Of a stretch of 64,000 nucleotides of DNA, positions 38,429 to 46,405 are shown one piece after another (positions within the stretch are counted from its first letter, which is position 1; each line of letters opens with the position of its first letter). The notes beneath the pieces were generated by a model. It searched no databases. It saw nothing but the letters and a program-made list of their open reading frames with translations, and was not told the DNA's origin. This DNA comes from Pelagibacteraceae bacterium AG-390-O04 (GTDB lineage: Bacteria; Pseudomonadota; Alphaproteobacteria; Pelagibacterales; Pelagibacteraceae). The position numbers and the translations under genes were made by a program. The DNA is taken from contig QCHE01000003.1 of the NCBI GenBank assembly GCA_003278065.1, positions 19,412 through 83,411 of the forward strand, read 5' to 3'.

Positions 38429-40453
38429 GTGGATACAATAAATAGCAAATTAGACGCAGGTTCATCATACTATAAATTGTTAATTTTTTTACTTTCTTTT
38501 TTTATTATTTCACCACCAGTCAATACTTGGACCAAACTGGTACTATTGAGTTTATCAATAATAATAATTTTTTGGTCAAACTTGAGGAAGAATCAATTTA
38601 ATAATTATTTTTTTATAATACTATTTTTTCTATTATTCATTCCTAAGTCCCTTATTTCAAATTACTCAATAAACATAAATCATATTATTTTACCAACTGT
38701 ATCAAAAGGAAAATATAATTATGTACAGGATAATTTTGATGCTGGGATGAGCATTATATTAAAAAGAGAGTTAAGTGAAATTTTGAAAAAGGAAAAATTA
38801 TTTAAAGGTATTCATCAACCAGGATCAACGTATACTTCAACTTTATATAAAGATTTTGCATTCCAATCTGAAAATATCTGGACAGATTTAGAAGAAGGAA
38901 AAAAAATTATAATAAATAAGAAATTTAATTTTTGGGATTTAGGACCTTCAGCTCTTAATGATCGTAATCTAAATTTTGGAGATACTAAGAAAAAAAATTA
39001 TGGTACGAATCTTATATTTCCTGTGCTCTTTAAATTAGATCTGCCAAAATCGAGTAAAGGGTCTAATTTATGTTTTAAAGGAAATATTATTTATAAAGAT
39101 AAAAAAGAATATAAGATTTCAAAAAATTTTGAAAAAAAATGTTTATTAGTTGAGGAAAATATAACTTTCTACTTTCTTGATTATGATAGAAAGCTTGAAT
39201 TAGAAATTAAAAAAAATTTTCTATATGATAATATTAAGATTATTTTTTATACAATAATTTTAATACAGTTATCGATTATATTTTATATATTCATTGATTT
39301 AAGATCTATAAATAGATTTTATATTTTTTTAAATTTAGCATTTTATTTAGTATTAATACTTTATTTTAAATATGGTCTTAATGCAGTCTCTGGATACTCA
39401 GAAACTATTTACTTTAAACGAGGTTTAGACGGTATGGCTCACTACGGCTATGCAAGAATAATTCTAACAAATTTTTTTACGGGAAATTTTTGGGAAGCTT
39501 TTAAAGGTGTAGAAAATACTTTTTATTATATGCCTCTATTAAGATATACAAACTCTGTTTCGATGATTTTTTTTGGCGAAACAATTTTAGGCTCTATTTT
39601 AATAATTTCTTTATTTAGTATTTTGATTTATAAGTTTTTAAATTTAATAATTGATAAAAAATTATCTAAGATACTTTCCATAGTATTTCTATTAATTCCA
39701 ATATTTGAAGCATTAGGTTTTACCATAATTAACTATATAGGTTTTACGGTAGATGGTTATGGAGAAGGATTGGCTTATTTTTTTCTTTTATTATCTGTTT
39801 ATTTATTTTTACTTAATAATAAAACAAATTTACATTATTTTATAATTGGATTTTCTTCTTTTCTTATAATTGGCTTAAGACCTAATTATTTAGTTTTTTC
39901 ATTTTCTTTAATGTTTTTTTATTCAATTTATTTGATTTATTTGCATAATTTTCATCAAAGGATCTATGACTTAAAATTAAAATTATTTTTAATGCTTTTT
40001 GGGTCTTCTTTTTTCTTTTTATTTTTAATTCATAATTTTATTTATTCGAATGAATTTGTTTTTTTAGTGGAGAGAGGAAATATAGATAATTCTCAAAAAA
40101 TAAAAATTTCTGATTATTTACTACTTTTTAAATCCATTTTTAGTGAAAATTTTCAATTAGATCTTCTAAAAAAAATTTATCACCATTTTAGAAATTATAT
40201 AAAACTTTACGAGTTTTGGTTTATTTTGACATTAATTAATCTGATAGTAGTTTTGTTTTCTAAATTTGATATTAAATTTAGAATCTTGTCTTTATCTTTA
40301 TTGTTAATGCATGGTACTTTTTTATTATTTTTAGGAACTCCAAGATACTCAATGGGAACATGGCTTATTTCTTTTCTTGTTTTTATTTATGCGTTTAATA
40401 CTTTTTACCTTCCTTATTTAAAAGCAAAATTTTTTCTGAAAAACAATAAATAA
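38429..40453 (+). CDS. Large multi-pass membrane protein, GT-C glycosyltransferase-like (unassigned)
   Basis: I cannot assign a named family. The 674-residue product starts at GTG. Three hydrophobic segments lie within residues 15-75, then a soluble domain of about 190 residues, then eight or more membrane segments from about 270. The loop after the re-entry helices has YFKRGLDGMAHYGYARIIL (D334, H338) and FYYMPLLRY near 366. An acidic residue in such a loop resembles GT-C glycosyltransferases that use lipid-linked sugars. A GT2 gene and an epimerase gene adjoin. Confidence 0.6.
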   Translation: MDTINSKLDAGSSYYKLLIFLLSFFIISPPVNTWTKLVLLSLSIIIIFWSNLRKNQFNNYFFIILFFLLFIPKSLISNYSININHIILPTVSKGKYNYVQDNFDAGMSIILKRELSEILKKEKLFKGIHQPGSTYTSTLYKDFAFQSENIWTDLEEGKKIIINKKFNFWDLGPSALNDRNLNFGDTKKKNYGTNLIFPVLFKLDLPKSSKGSNLCFKGNIIYKDKKEYKISKNFEKKCLLVEENITFYFLDYDRKLELEIKKNFLYDNIKIIFYTIILIQLSIIFYIFIDLRSINRFYIFLNLAFYLVLILYFKYGLNAVSGYSETIYFKRGLDGMAHYGYARIILTNFFTGNFWEAFKGVENTFYYMPLLRYTNSVSMIFFGETILGSILIISLFSILIYKFLNLIIDKKLSKILSIVFLLIPIFEALGFTIINYIGFTVDGYGEGLAYFFLLLSVYLFLLNNKTNLHYFIIGFSSFLIIGLRPNYLVFSFSLMFFYSIYLIYLHNFHQRIYDLKLKLFLMLFGSSFFFLFLIHNFIYSNEFVFLVERGNIDNSQKIKISDYLLLFKSIFSENFQLDLLKKIYHHFRNYIKLYEFWFILTLINLIVVLFSKFDIKFRILSLSLLLMHGTFLLFLGTPRYSMGTWLISFLVFIYAFNTFYLPYLKAKFFLKNNK

Positions 40454-41120
40454 GAGTAAAAATATATTTAGATCTAAGCTCGTTAATCTTAAAATTTGAA
40501 ACTCCATATTTTCGTCCATACCAATTAATAGGTATAACCTTGTATTTAAAATTTCTATTTATAATTTTCAAAGGAAGTTCTAAAAAAACATTAAAACTTT
40601 CAGATATTATTGGTTCTAAATCAGTTAGGATATCTCTTTTGTAAATTTTAAAAGCATTAGTAAAGTCATTGTATTTATTCAAATATAGTAAGCTTACAAA
40701 ATAATTAAAAACTCTATTCAATATCATTTTAATTTTTGGATATCCATTTATTTTGGAGTCTTTAGTGAATCTTGATCCAAACACTGCATCAAGATTTTCA
40801 TTATAAATTGTATCGAAATAAATTTTAAGATCATTTAAATCATCAGCGCCATCACACATTAAAATAGTTAAAAATTTACCTTTGGCGTTCTTAATTCCAT
40901 TTCTTACTGTTTCCCCTAAGCCTTGTTTTTGATTATCAAAGACTCTTATTTTACTATTAGATAATTCTTTTTTTTTAAGTAATTCTAAACTTCCATCTTT
41001 ACTAAAATCATTAACAAATAGAATTTCATAATTGATTTTAATCACATCATCTATTTTTTGAATAATAGACTCGATATTATTTATTTCATTTTTGACTGGA
41101 ATTAATATTGTTAAATCCAT
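40395..41120 (-). CDS. GT2 family glycosyltransferase (dolichyl-phosphate-mannose synthase-like)
   Basis: The 241-residue product has the GT-A fold pattern: LTILIPVKNEINNIESII at the N-terminus, FVNDFSKDGSLELLKKK and LMCDGADDLNDLK around residue 90 carrying the DxD-like metal site, then FGSRFTKDSK. Family members make polyprenyl-phosphate sugars, which GT-C enzymes use as donors. The 3' end overlaps the membrane-protein gene tail to tail by 59 bases. The sugar and acceptor are unknown. Confidence 0.85.
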   Translation of the reverse strand: MDLTILIPVKNEINNIESIIQKIDDVIKINYEILFVNDFSKDGSLELLKKKELSNSKIRVFDNQKQGLGETVRNGIKNAKGKFLTILMCDGADDLNDLKIYFDTIYNENLDAVFGSRFTKDSKINGYPKIKMILNRVFNYFVSLLYLNKYNDFTNAFKIYKRDILTDLEPIISESFNVFLELPLKIINRNFKYKVIPINWYGRKYGVSNFKINELRSKYIFTLIYCFSEKILLLNKEGKKY

Positions 41121-41133
41121 ATAATCTTTATTT

Positions 41134-42171
41134 ATGCATATATTAATACCTGGTGGATGCGGTTTTATTGGTTCTTCTATAGCTATCTACCTAAAGCAAA
41201 ATATTAAAAATTGTACTGTAACATCAATAGATAATTTATCAAGAAATACATCTTATTTAAATCAAAAAAGACTTAAAAAACATAAAATTAAAAATATTAA
41301 TTTAAATCTTTCATCATCAGATTGTCTTACTAAATTAAATCTAAAAAAAAAGATTGATTTAATTATTGATTGTTGTGCTGAACCTTCTGTTGAATTATCA
41401 AAAACTAGACCTAATTTAGTTTTTAATTCTAATTTAAAATCTACTTTAAATTTATTAGAAATTGCTAAAAAAAAAAAATCTAAAATTATCTATCTTTCTA
41501 CATCTAGAGTTTATTCTATAAGACAAATTAATAGTTTATTTAAAAAAATTAATTTTAATAAAAAATTACCAAGAAAAGTTAAAATTAATGAAAATTTTTC
41601 AGTCGAGTCTCCAATATCACTTTATGGATTTACAAAATTGAGTTCAGAAATATTGATTAAAGAATATTCTTTTTTATATGGTATTAAATATATAATTAAT
41701 AGATGTGGTGTTATTTCTGGTTATGGGCAATTTGGCAAACAAGATCAAGGTTTTTTAAGTATGTGGTTATGGAGACATTTGAATAAAATAAAAATAGATT
41801 ACCAGGGATTTGGAGGATTTGGTCATCAAATAAGAGATGTATTAGATATAAAGGATTTATGTTATTTGATTAAAGAGCAAATATCAAAAATTAATAAAAT
41901 TAATAATCAAACTTTTAATGTAGGTGGTAGCACTAATAATTCGATCTCTTTAGTTGAGTTAACAAATTATTCAATATTTGCAACATCAAATAAAACAAAG
42001 ATAAAAAAAAATTTAAAAACGTCAAACTATGACTTACGTTATTATATCACGGACAATAAAAAAGTTTATTCTAAATATAAATGGCGTGTTAAAAAAGGGA
42101 TTAATTTGATAATAAAAGAAACACTCCAAAGTTTGATAGAAAACAAAAAATATTTATATAAAATTTTATAA
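41134..42171 (+). CDS. NAD-dependent sugar-nucleotide epimerase/dehydratase
   Basis: A 345-residue extended SDR enzyme with the Rossmann motif GGCGFIGS (7-14), DNLSR, the catalytic YxxxK in SLYGFTKLSSE, and RCGVISGYGQFGKQDQGFLS downstream. Overall it resembles CDP-paratose/CDP-tyvelose-type epimerases more than GalE, but the substrate cannot be fixed. It is divergent from the GT2 gene with only 13 bases between starts and ends 38 bases before tRNA-Ser. Very AT-rich. Confidence 0.82.
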   Translation: MHILIPGGCGFIGSSIAIYLKQNIKNCTVTSIDNLSRNTSYLNQKRLKKHKIKNINLNLSSSDCLTKLNLKKKIDLIIDCCAEPSVELSKTRPNLVFNSNLKSTLNLLEIAKKKKSKIIYLSTSRVYSIRQINSLFKKINFNKKLPRKVKINENFSVESPISLYGFTKLSSEILIKEYSFLYGIKYIINRCGVISGYGQFGKQDQGFLSMWLWRHLNKIKIDYQGFGGFGHQIRDVLDIKDLCYLIKEQISKINKINNQTFNVGGSTNNSISLVELTNYSIFATSNKTKIKKNLKTSNYDLRYYITDNKKVYSKYKWRVKKGINLIIKETLQSLIENKKYLYKIL

Positions 42172-42209
42172 ATTAATATACTATTAAAAATATAAACATT
42201 TTTTTACTT

Positions 42210-42301
42210 GGAAGAGTGGGTGAGAGGCTTAAACCAGTCGTTTGCTAAATGACCGTGCGAGGAAACTTGTACCGAGGGTTCGAATCCCTCCTCTTCCGCC
42301 A
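42210..42301 (+). tRNA. tRNA-Ser(GCU), CCA encoded
   Basis: Acceptor arms GGAAGAG (42210-42216) and CTCTTCC (42291-42297) pair. The anticodon stem GTCGT/ATGAC encloses TTGCTAA, giving anticodon GCT for AGC/AGU codons. A long variable arm typical of serine tRNAs precedes the T arm GAGGG-TTCGAAT-CCCTC. G42298 is the discriminator and CCA (42299-42301) is encoded. The AT-rich 38 bases upstream contain TATAAA at 42191-42196, a possible -10. Confidence 0.97.
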
Positions 42302-42326
42302 TTATTTAATATAATGGATTATTTTT
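42299..42326 (+). terminator. Possible intrinsic terminator after tRNA-Ser
   Basis: A perfect 7-base inverted repeat, CCATTAT (42299-42305) and ATAATGG (42311-42317), with a 5-base loop, is followed by ATTATTTTT. It would stop transcription just after the tRNA. The stem begins within the encoded CCA, and the loop contains the stop codon of the convergent transglycosylase gene. The stem is weak (two G-C pairs). Confidence 0.4.
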
Positions 42327-44513
42327 GAAAAAATCTCTCATTGGAATAGGCTTTTGCTCTAATATATATCTATAAACATTATAATTTTCTAAAACTCTTT
42401 GTACATAATTTCGAGTTTCTTTAAATTTTATTAATTCAATCCAATCTATATAATCTATTTGTTTCTTTTGAGGGTTTTTATTTATTTTTTTCCAATATTT
42501 AACTCTCTTAGGTCCAGCATTGTATGCTGCTATTGCAAATGGGTAGGCACCTTCGTATTCAAGAATTAATCCAGCAATATAATGAGAACCTAAATTTATA
42601 TTATATTCAGGATCAGTTGTTAATCTTGACTTGGAATAAGGAAGTTTTGCTTGCTTAGCTACGAGTTTAGCCGTGTAAGGCATTAGTTGCATTAGACCTT
42701 TAGCACCCGCGTGACTATTGGCACTTAAATCAAATTCACTCTCTTGTCTGATAATCGATAAAATAAATGCGCTCTCAGGTATTTTTCTTCCATTAATATA
42801 TTTGGGAGTACTAATAATTGGATAATTATATTTATTATGAAATCTTTTTTGATATGAAGCAATTTTAGAAATCTGAATAGCAAAATCAAATCTTTCTATG
42901 TTTGATGCAAGTTCAGCAGCTAACATTTCACTACCATTACTAATATTATCGTTCGCTAAATGTCTTAATATGTGTTTGGTATATTTATCTTCATCAAGTT
43001 CATCTAATAAATAAATTAATTTCACAATCTCTTTTTTAAAAAAATAATTACGATACTCTTTTGTAATATCCATATCTTTTGTAAGCTCAAAATTTCCATT
43101 TTGATTTAATTCCATAAAAGCTAATTGCCCATAATAAGTTGTTAGGTATTTAGAAGCTTTCTTAAACCATTCGTTTGCTAATTCTTGATCGTTTAACTTT
43201 TTATATGATCTTCCTAACCAATAAGCACCACGTGCAACACTTATAGGATAGCCAACATTATTATAAAATTTTTCAAAATGATCTTTTGCTAATAAAGGAT
43301 CATTTAAAAAACTTAAAGCAATCCAACCACTCATCCATTCAGCTGCAGCAAATTCAGGACCATCAGTCATCCCATGATTACTTGATATTTTATAAGCTAA
43401 CTCATATTTTTTTTTATATATTAGTGATCTAGATATAATTTCTCTTTCAACCCACCATTTGTCTGGTCTAACTAAATAATCTTTTGTATTTTTAATTTTT
43501 AATAAAATTTCTACAGAGCTATCGACTCTTCCTCTCTTTCGTCTCCATTTTAATCTATCATAATTTAAACCAGCATCATTTTTAAATTTTGCAGGAACTT
43601 TCGATATTGCATTATCAACCCCATAGGATTTGCTCATTAACAACTGTCTTGCTGTATATAAAAGTTCGTAATCTTTAGGTAAATATCTCAGTAATCTCTT
43701 TAAATCCCAATATTTATTATTCCATGCAAGATAATCGGCTCTTTTTATATAATCATCAATTTTAAGAAATTTCTTATATTTTTTTCTATAAAATTTTAAC
43801 TCACTTTTTGATAACTCAGCAGTTATCCAACCTTCTTTAATTAATTTAATACCTTTCTCATTATTTCCATTCAAGATATAACTTTCACCAAGAATCATTT
43901 TTCCATAACCACTTAAAGGCTCTGATGGACCAAACCAACTTATAATTTTTTTTGGTGAAATATCATTAGTTGAAAGTTTATGTTCTGCTAAATATTTAAT
44001 TCTGTTTATTCTTGGGTAGTTTTCATTTTTATCTATAAATATTTTGTAATCATAATAAGAAGCTTTATTTCCTTTAGTTAAGAGGTGCCTCCATTGTATA
44101 AAATTATATATTGATTTGTCCTTAGCTTTTTTAGCAGTTTTAATTGCACCTTGCCAATTAGCCTTTTTCATTTCTGAAATCGCTTTCTTTGCAAGATTAA
44201 AATCTTTTTTATTATAATATCGTGAAATTTTGATTTCAGATTTTTTTTCAGTTCCAGCTATATATGGTTTTTTCTTAGGCAATATTAATCCACCATTCTT
44301 TTTTTTCTTGGTGATACTTTTTTCTTGAATTTCTTTTATTTCAGTTTTTTTAATTGGTTTTGGAAGTGGTTTTAAAACATCTTTTAGTAATTTTTTTTCA
44401 GTTTCCTCTGCTGTTTGACCAGGTTTTTTAAGTGGAATTATATCAGCAAAAGCAAATCCAAAAAAAACTGATAAGTTTAATAAAAGTATAAAAAATAAGA
44501 TTTTTTTAATCAT
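42306..44513 (-). CDS. slt: Soluble-type lytic murein transglycosylase
   Basis: Cleaves peptidoglycan glycan strands in the periplasm, forming 1,6-anhydro ends. The 735-residue product has a signal peptide (residues 1-23, ending FAFA), a lysine-rich stretch, a long helical superhelix (about 90-570) and a C-terminal GEWL/SLT domain with catalytic E591 in IIRQESEFDLSA, then HAGAKGLMQLMPYTA and IAAYNAGPKRV. It is divergent from dapA, which makes a precursor for peptidoglycan and lysine. Its stop is 4 bases from tRNA-Ser. Confidence 0.93.
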   Translation of the reverse strand: MIKKILFFILLLNLSVFFGFAFADIIPLKKPGQTAEETEKKLLKDVLKPLPKPIKKTEIKEIQEKSITKKKKNGGLILPKKKPYIAGTEKKSEIKISRYYNKKDFNLAKKAISEMKKANWQGAIKTAKKAKDKSIYNFIQWRHLLTKGNKASYYDYKIFIDKNENYPRINRIKYLAEHKLSTNDISPKKIISWFGPSEPLSGYGKMILGESYILNGNNEKGIKLIKEGWITAELSKSELKFYRKKYKKFLKIDDYIKRADYLAWNNKYWDLKRLLRYLPKDYELLYTARQLLMSKSYGVDNAISKVPAKFKNDAGLNYDRLKWRRKRGRVDSSVEILLKIKNTKDYLVRPDKWWVEREIISRSLIYKKKYELAYKISSNHGMTDGPEFAAAEWMSGWIALSFLNDPLLAKDHFEKFYNNVGYPISVARGAYWLGRSYKKLNDQELANEWFKKASKYLTTYYGQLAFMELNQNGNFELTKDMDITKEYRNYFFKKEIVKLIYLLDELDEDKYTKHILRHLANDNISNGSEMLAAELASNIERFDFAIQISKIASYQKRFHNKYNYPIISTPKYINGRKIPESAFILSIIRQESEFDLSANSHAGAKGLMQLMPYTAKLVAKQAKLPYSKSRLTTDPEYNINLGSHYIAGLILEYEGAYPFAIAAYNAGPKRVKYWKKINKNPQKKQIDYIDWIELIKFKETRNYVQRVLENYNVYRYILEQKPIPMRDFFKNNPLY

Positions 44514-44555
44514 AATCTTTGCTATATGAATCTTTAAACTATGTTATAAGTATTT
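44514..44555. promoter_or_regulatory. slt/dapA divergent region
   Basis: Forty-two bases separate the start codons. TTATAA/TATAAG (44544-44550) ends only a few bases before the dapA ATG at 44556, so if it is the -10 the transcript would be nearly or fully leaderless. No good -35 partner and no Shine-Dalgarno sequence are visible for dapA. Confidence 0.25.
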
Positions 44556-45437
44556 ATGTTTAAAGGATCAAATGTTGCTTTAGTCACCCCATTTAAAAAT
44601 GATAAACTTGATGATGAAACTTATATCAAGTTAATTCATTTTCATATTAAAAATGGTACTAATGGTCTTGTTCCAGCCGGAACAACTGGAGAATCCCCAA
44701 CTTTAAGTCACAATGAACACGAAAGGGTAATTGATTTGTGCGTAAAAGAAAGCAATGGAAAATTACCTGTATTTGCTGGTACAGGCTCAAATTCAACAGT
44801 AGAGGCTATTTCTTTAACTAAACATGCTGAAAAAATTGGAGCAGATGGTGCTCTTATAGTTACTCCATATTATAATAAGCCTACACAAGAGGGATTGTAT
44901 CAGCACTATAAAGCTATTAATGATAAATGTGGAATTCCAATTATTATTTATAACATACCTGGTAGATCAGTTATTGATATGTCAGTAGATACAATGTCAA
45001 GATTGTATGAATTAAAAAATATAATTGGTGTTAAGGATGCCACTGGCGACTTAGACAGAGTGGATCTGACATTGAAAAAATTAGGAAAAGATTTTTTACA
45101 ATTAACCGGAAATGATGACAATGCACTTGAGTTTAACAAAAGAGGTGGGGAAGGGGCTATAAGTGTTACTGCTAATATTGCACCAAAACTTTGTTCTGAT
45201 TTTCAAAAATTGTCAAAATCTAAAAAAGATATTGATATAAAGGAGGCTGATAAGCTAAATGATATTTTACAGCCACTTCATCATGCAATGTTTGTGGAGA
45301 GCAATCCAAGTCCAGTCAAATATGCTGCAAAATTATTAAATTTATGTGATGATGATGTTAGATTACCTTTAGTAAAAGTAACTGAAAAAACTAAAGAAAT
45401 TGTTAAAAAAGCTATTATTTCTGCAAAATTAATTTAA
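44556..45437 (+). CDS. dapA: 4-hydroxy-tetrahydrodipicolinate synthase
   Basis: Condenses pyruvate and aspartate semialdehyde in the lysine/diaminopimelate pathway. The 293-residue TIM-barrel product has [16 protein letters not shown] (40-55), Y132 in IIYNIPGR with R137, and the Schiff-base lysine K160 in GVKDATGDL. It starts a plus-strand run through smpB, folK, rsh, pyrE and beyond, joined to smpB by a TAATG overlap. Confidence 0.96.
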   Translation: MFKGSNVALVTPFKNDKLDDETYIKLIHFHIKNGTNGLVPAGTTGESPTLSHNEHERVIDLCVKESNGKLPVFAGTGSNSTVEAISLTKHAEKIGADGALIVTPYYNKPTQEGLYQHYKAINDKCGIPIIIYNIPGRSVIDMSVDTMSRLYELKNIIGVKDATGDLDRVDLTLKKLGKDFLQLTGNDDNALEFNKRGGEGAISVTANIAPKLCSDFQKLSKSKKDIDIKEADKLNDILQPLHHAMFVESNPSPVKYAAKLLNLCDDDVRLPLVKVTEKTKEIVKKAIISAKLI

Positions 45438-45907
45438 TGAATAAAAAAACCAATAATGGTTTAAAAATAATTTGTATAAACAGAAAAGCTAGTTTTAATT
45501 ATTTTTTTGAAGATCTACTTGAGGCAGGCATAGTGCTCAAAGGTTCTGAAATAAAATCAATAAGAGACGGAAAAGTAAACATTGCTGATTCATATGCAGT
45601 AGAAAAAAACGGAGAAATAATCTTAATTAATTCTCATATTGCTGCATATAAACAAGCTAGTTATTCTAATCATAAACCTATGGATGAAAGAAAACTTTTA
45701 TTAAATAAAAGAGAAATAAATAAACTTATAGGAAGAATGCAACGTGATGGTTTTACTATTGTTCCTACTAAGATGTATTTTAAAAAAGGAAAAGCTAAGA
45801 TTGAACTTGCTGTAGCAAAAGGAAAGAAAAAATTTGATAAAAGAGCAGCTAAAAAACAAAGAGATTGGAATCGTGATAAAGCAAGATATATTAGAAAATC
45901 AAGTTAA
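45437..45907 (+). CDS. smpB: SsrA-binding protein SmpB
   Basis: Binds tmRNA and delivers it to stalled ribosomes. The 156-residue product has [40 protein letters not shown] and the C-terminal [20 protein letters not shown] tail that enters the mRNA channel. The 3' end overlaps folK by 35 bases. The tmRNA gene itself is not in the window. Confidence 0.96.
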   Translation: MNKKTNNGLKIICINRKASFNYFFEDLLEAGIVLKGSEIKSIRDGKVNIADSYAVEKNGEIILINSHIAAYKQASYSNHKPMDERKLLLNKREINKLIGRMQRDGFTIVPTKMYFKKGKAKIELAVAKGKKKFDKRAAKKQRDWNRDKARYIRKSS

Positions 45908-46385
45908 ATCAGTTTATCTTGGTGTTGGTTCAAATTTAGGTAACAAAAGAAATAATATTGAAAAAGCGAAATTTAAGTTAATCCAAAATAATATTAAAAT
46001 AATAAAATCTTCAAGTTATTTTGAAAGTTTATCATGGCCTAATAAACAAAATCCAAAATTTTACAACATAGTTTTAGAAATATTTACTAACCTAGAGCCA
46101 AATTCATTACTTATGCTATGTAAAAAAATAGAGATCGATATTGGAAGAAAAAAAAGGTTAAAAAACTCTCCTCGTGAATGTGATATTGATATTTTGGACT
46201 ATAATTGCAAAAAATCAAATGGTAGAATTATCTTACCTCATCCAAGATTACATAAACGAAATTTTGTTCTTTTGCCACTTTTTGAGATAAATAAAGCCTG
46301 GAAACATCCTATATTAAAACAAGATATAAAAACGCTTATATTATCATTATCAAATAGAGACATTAGATCTATTAAACAAATTTAA
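45873..46385 (+). CDS. folK: 2-amino-4-hydroxy-6-hydroxymethyldihydropteridine pyrophosphokinase
   Basis: Pyrophosphorylates 6-hydroxymethyl-dihydropterin in folate synthesis. The core [39 protein letters not shown] and [12 protein letters not shown] (metal-binding aspartates) are clear, then [16 protein letters not shown]. The frame is open from 45834, but a GTG at 45873 gives a more natural start 15 residues before VYLG, so I chose it (170 residues). Even so it overlaps smpB by 35 bases; no ATG exists closer to the core. Confidence 0.88.
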   Translation: MIKQDILENQVKSVYLGVGSNLGNKRNNIEKAKFKLIQNNIKIIKSSSYFESLSWPNKQNPKFYNIVLEIFTNLEPNSLLMLCKKIEIDIGRKKRLKNSPRECDIDILDYNCKKSNGRIILPHPRLHKRNFVLLPLFEINKAWKHPILKQDIKTLILSLSNRDIRSIKQI

Positions 46386-46405
46386 TTTAGTGATATAATA
46401 ATACA

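Noticed and set aside
45834-45872. ATG start of folK at 45834
   Set aside because: It would add 13 residues encoded inside the conserved SmpB tail; the GTG at 45873 is closer to the normal FolK N-terminus.
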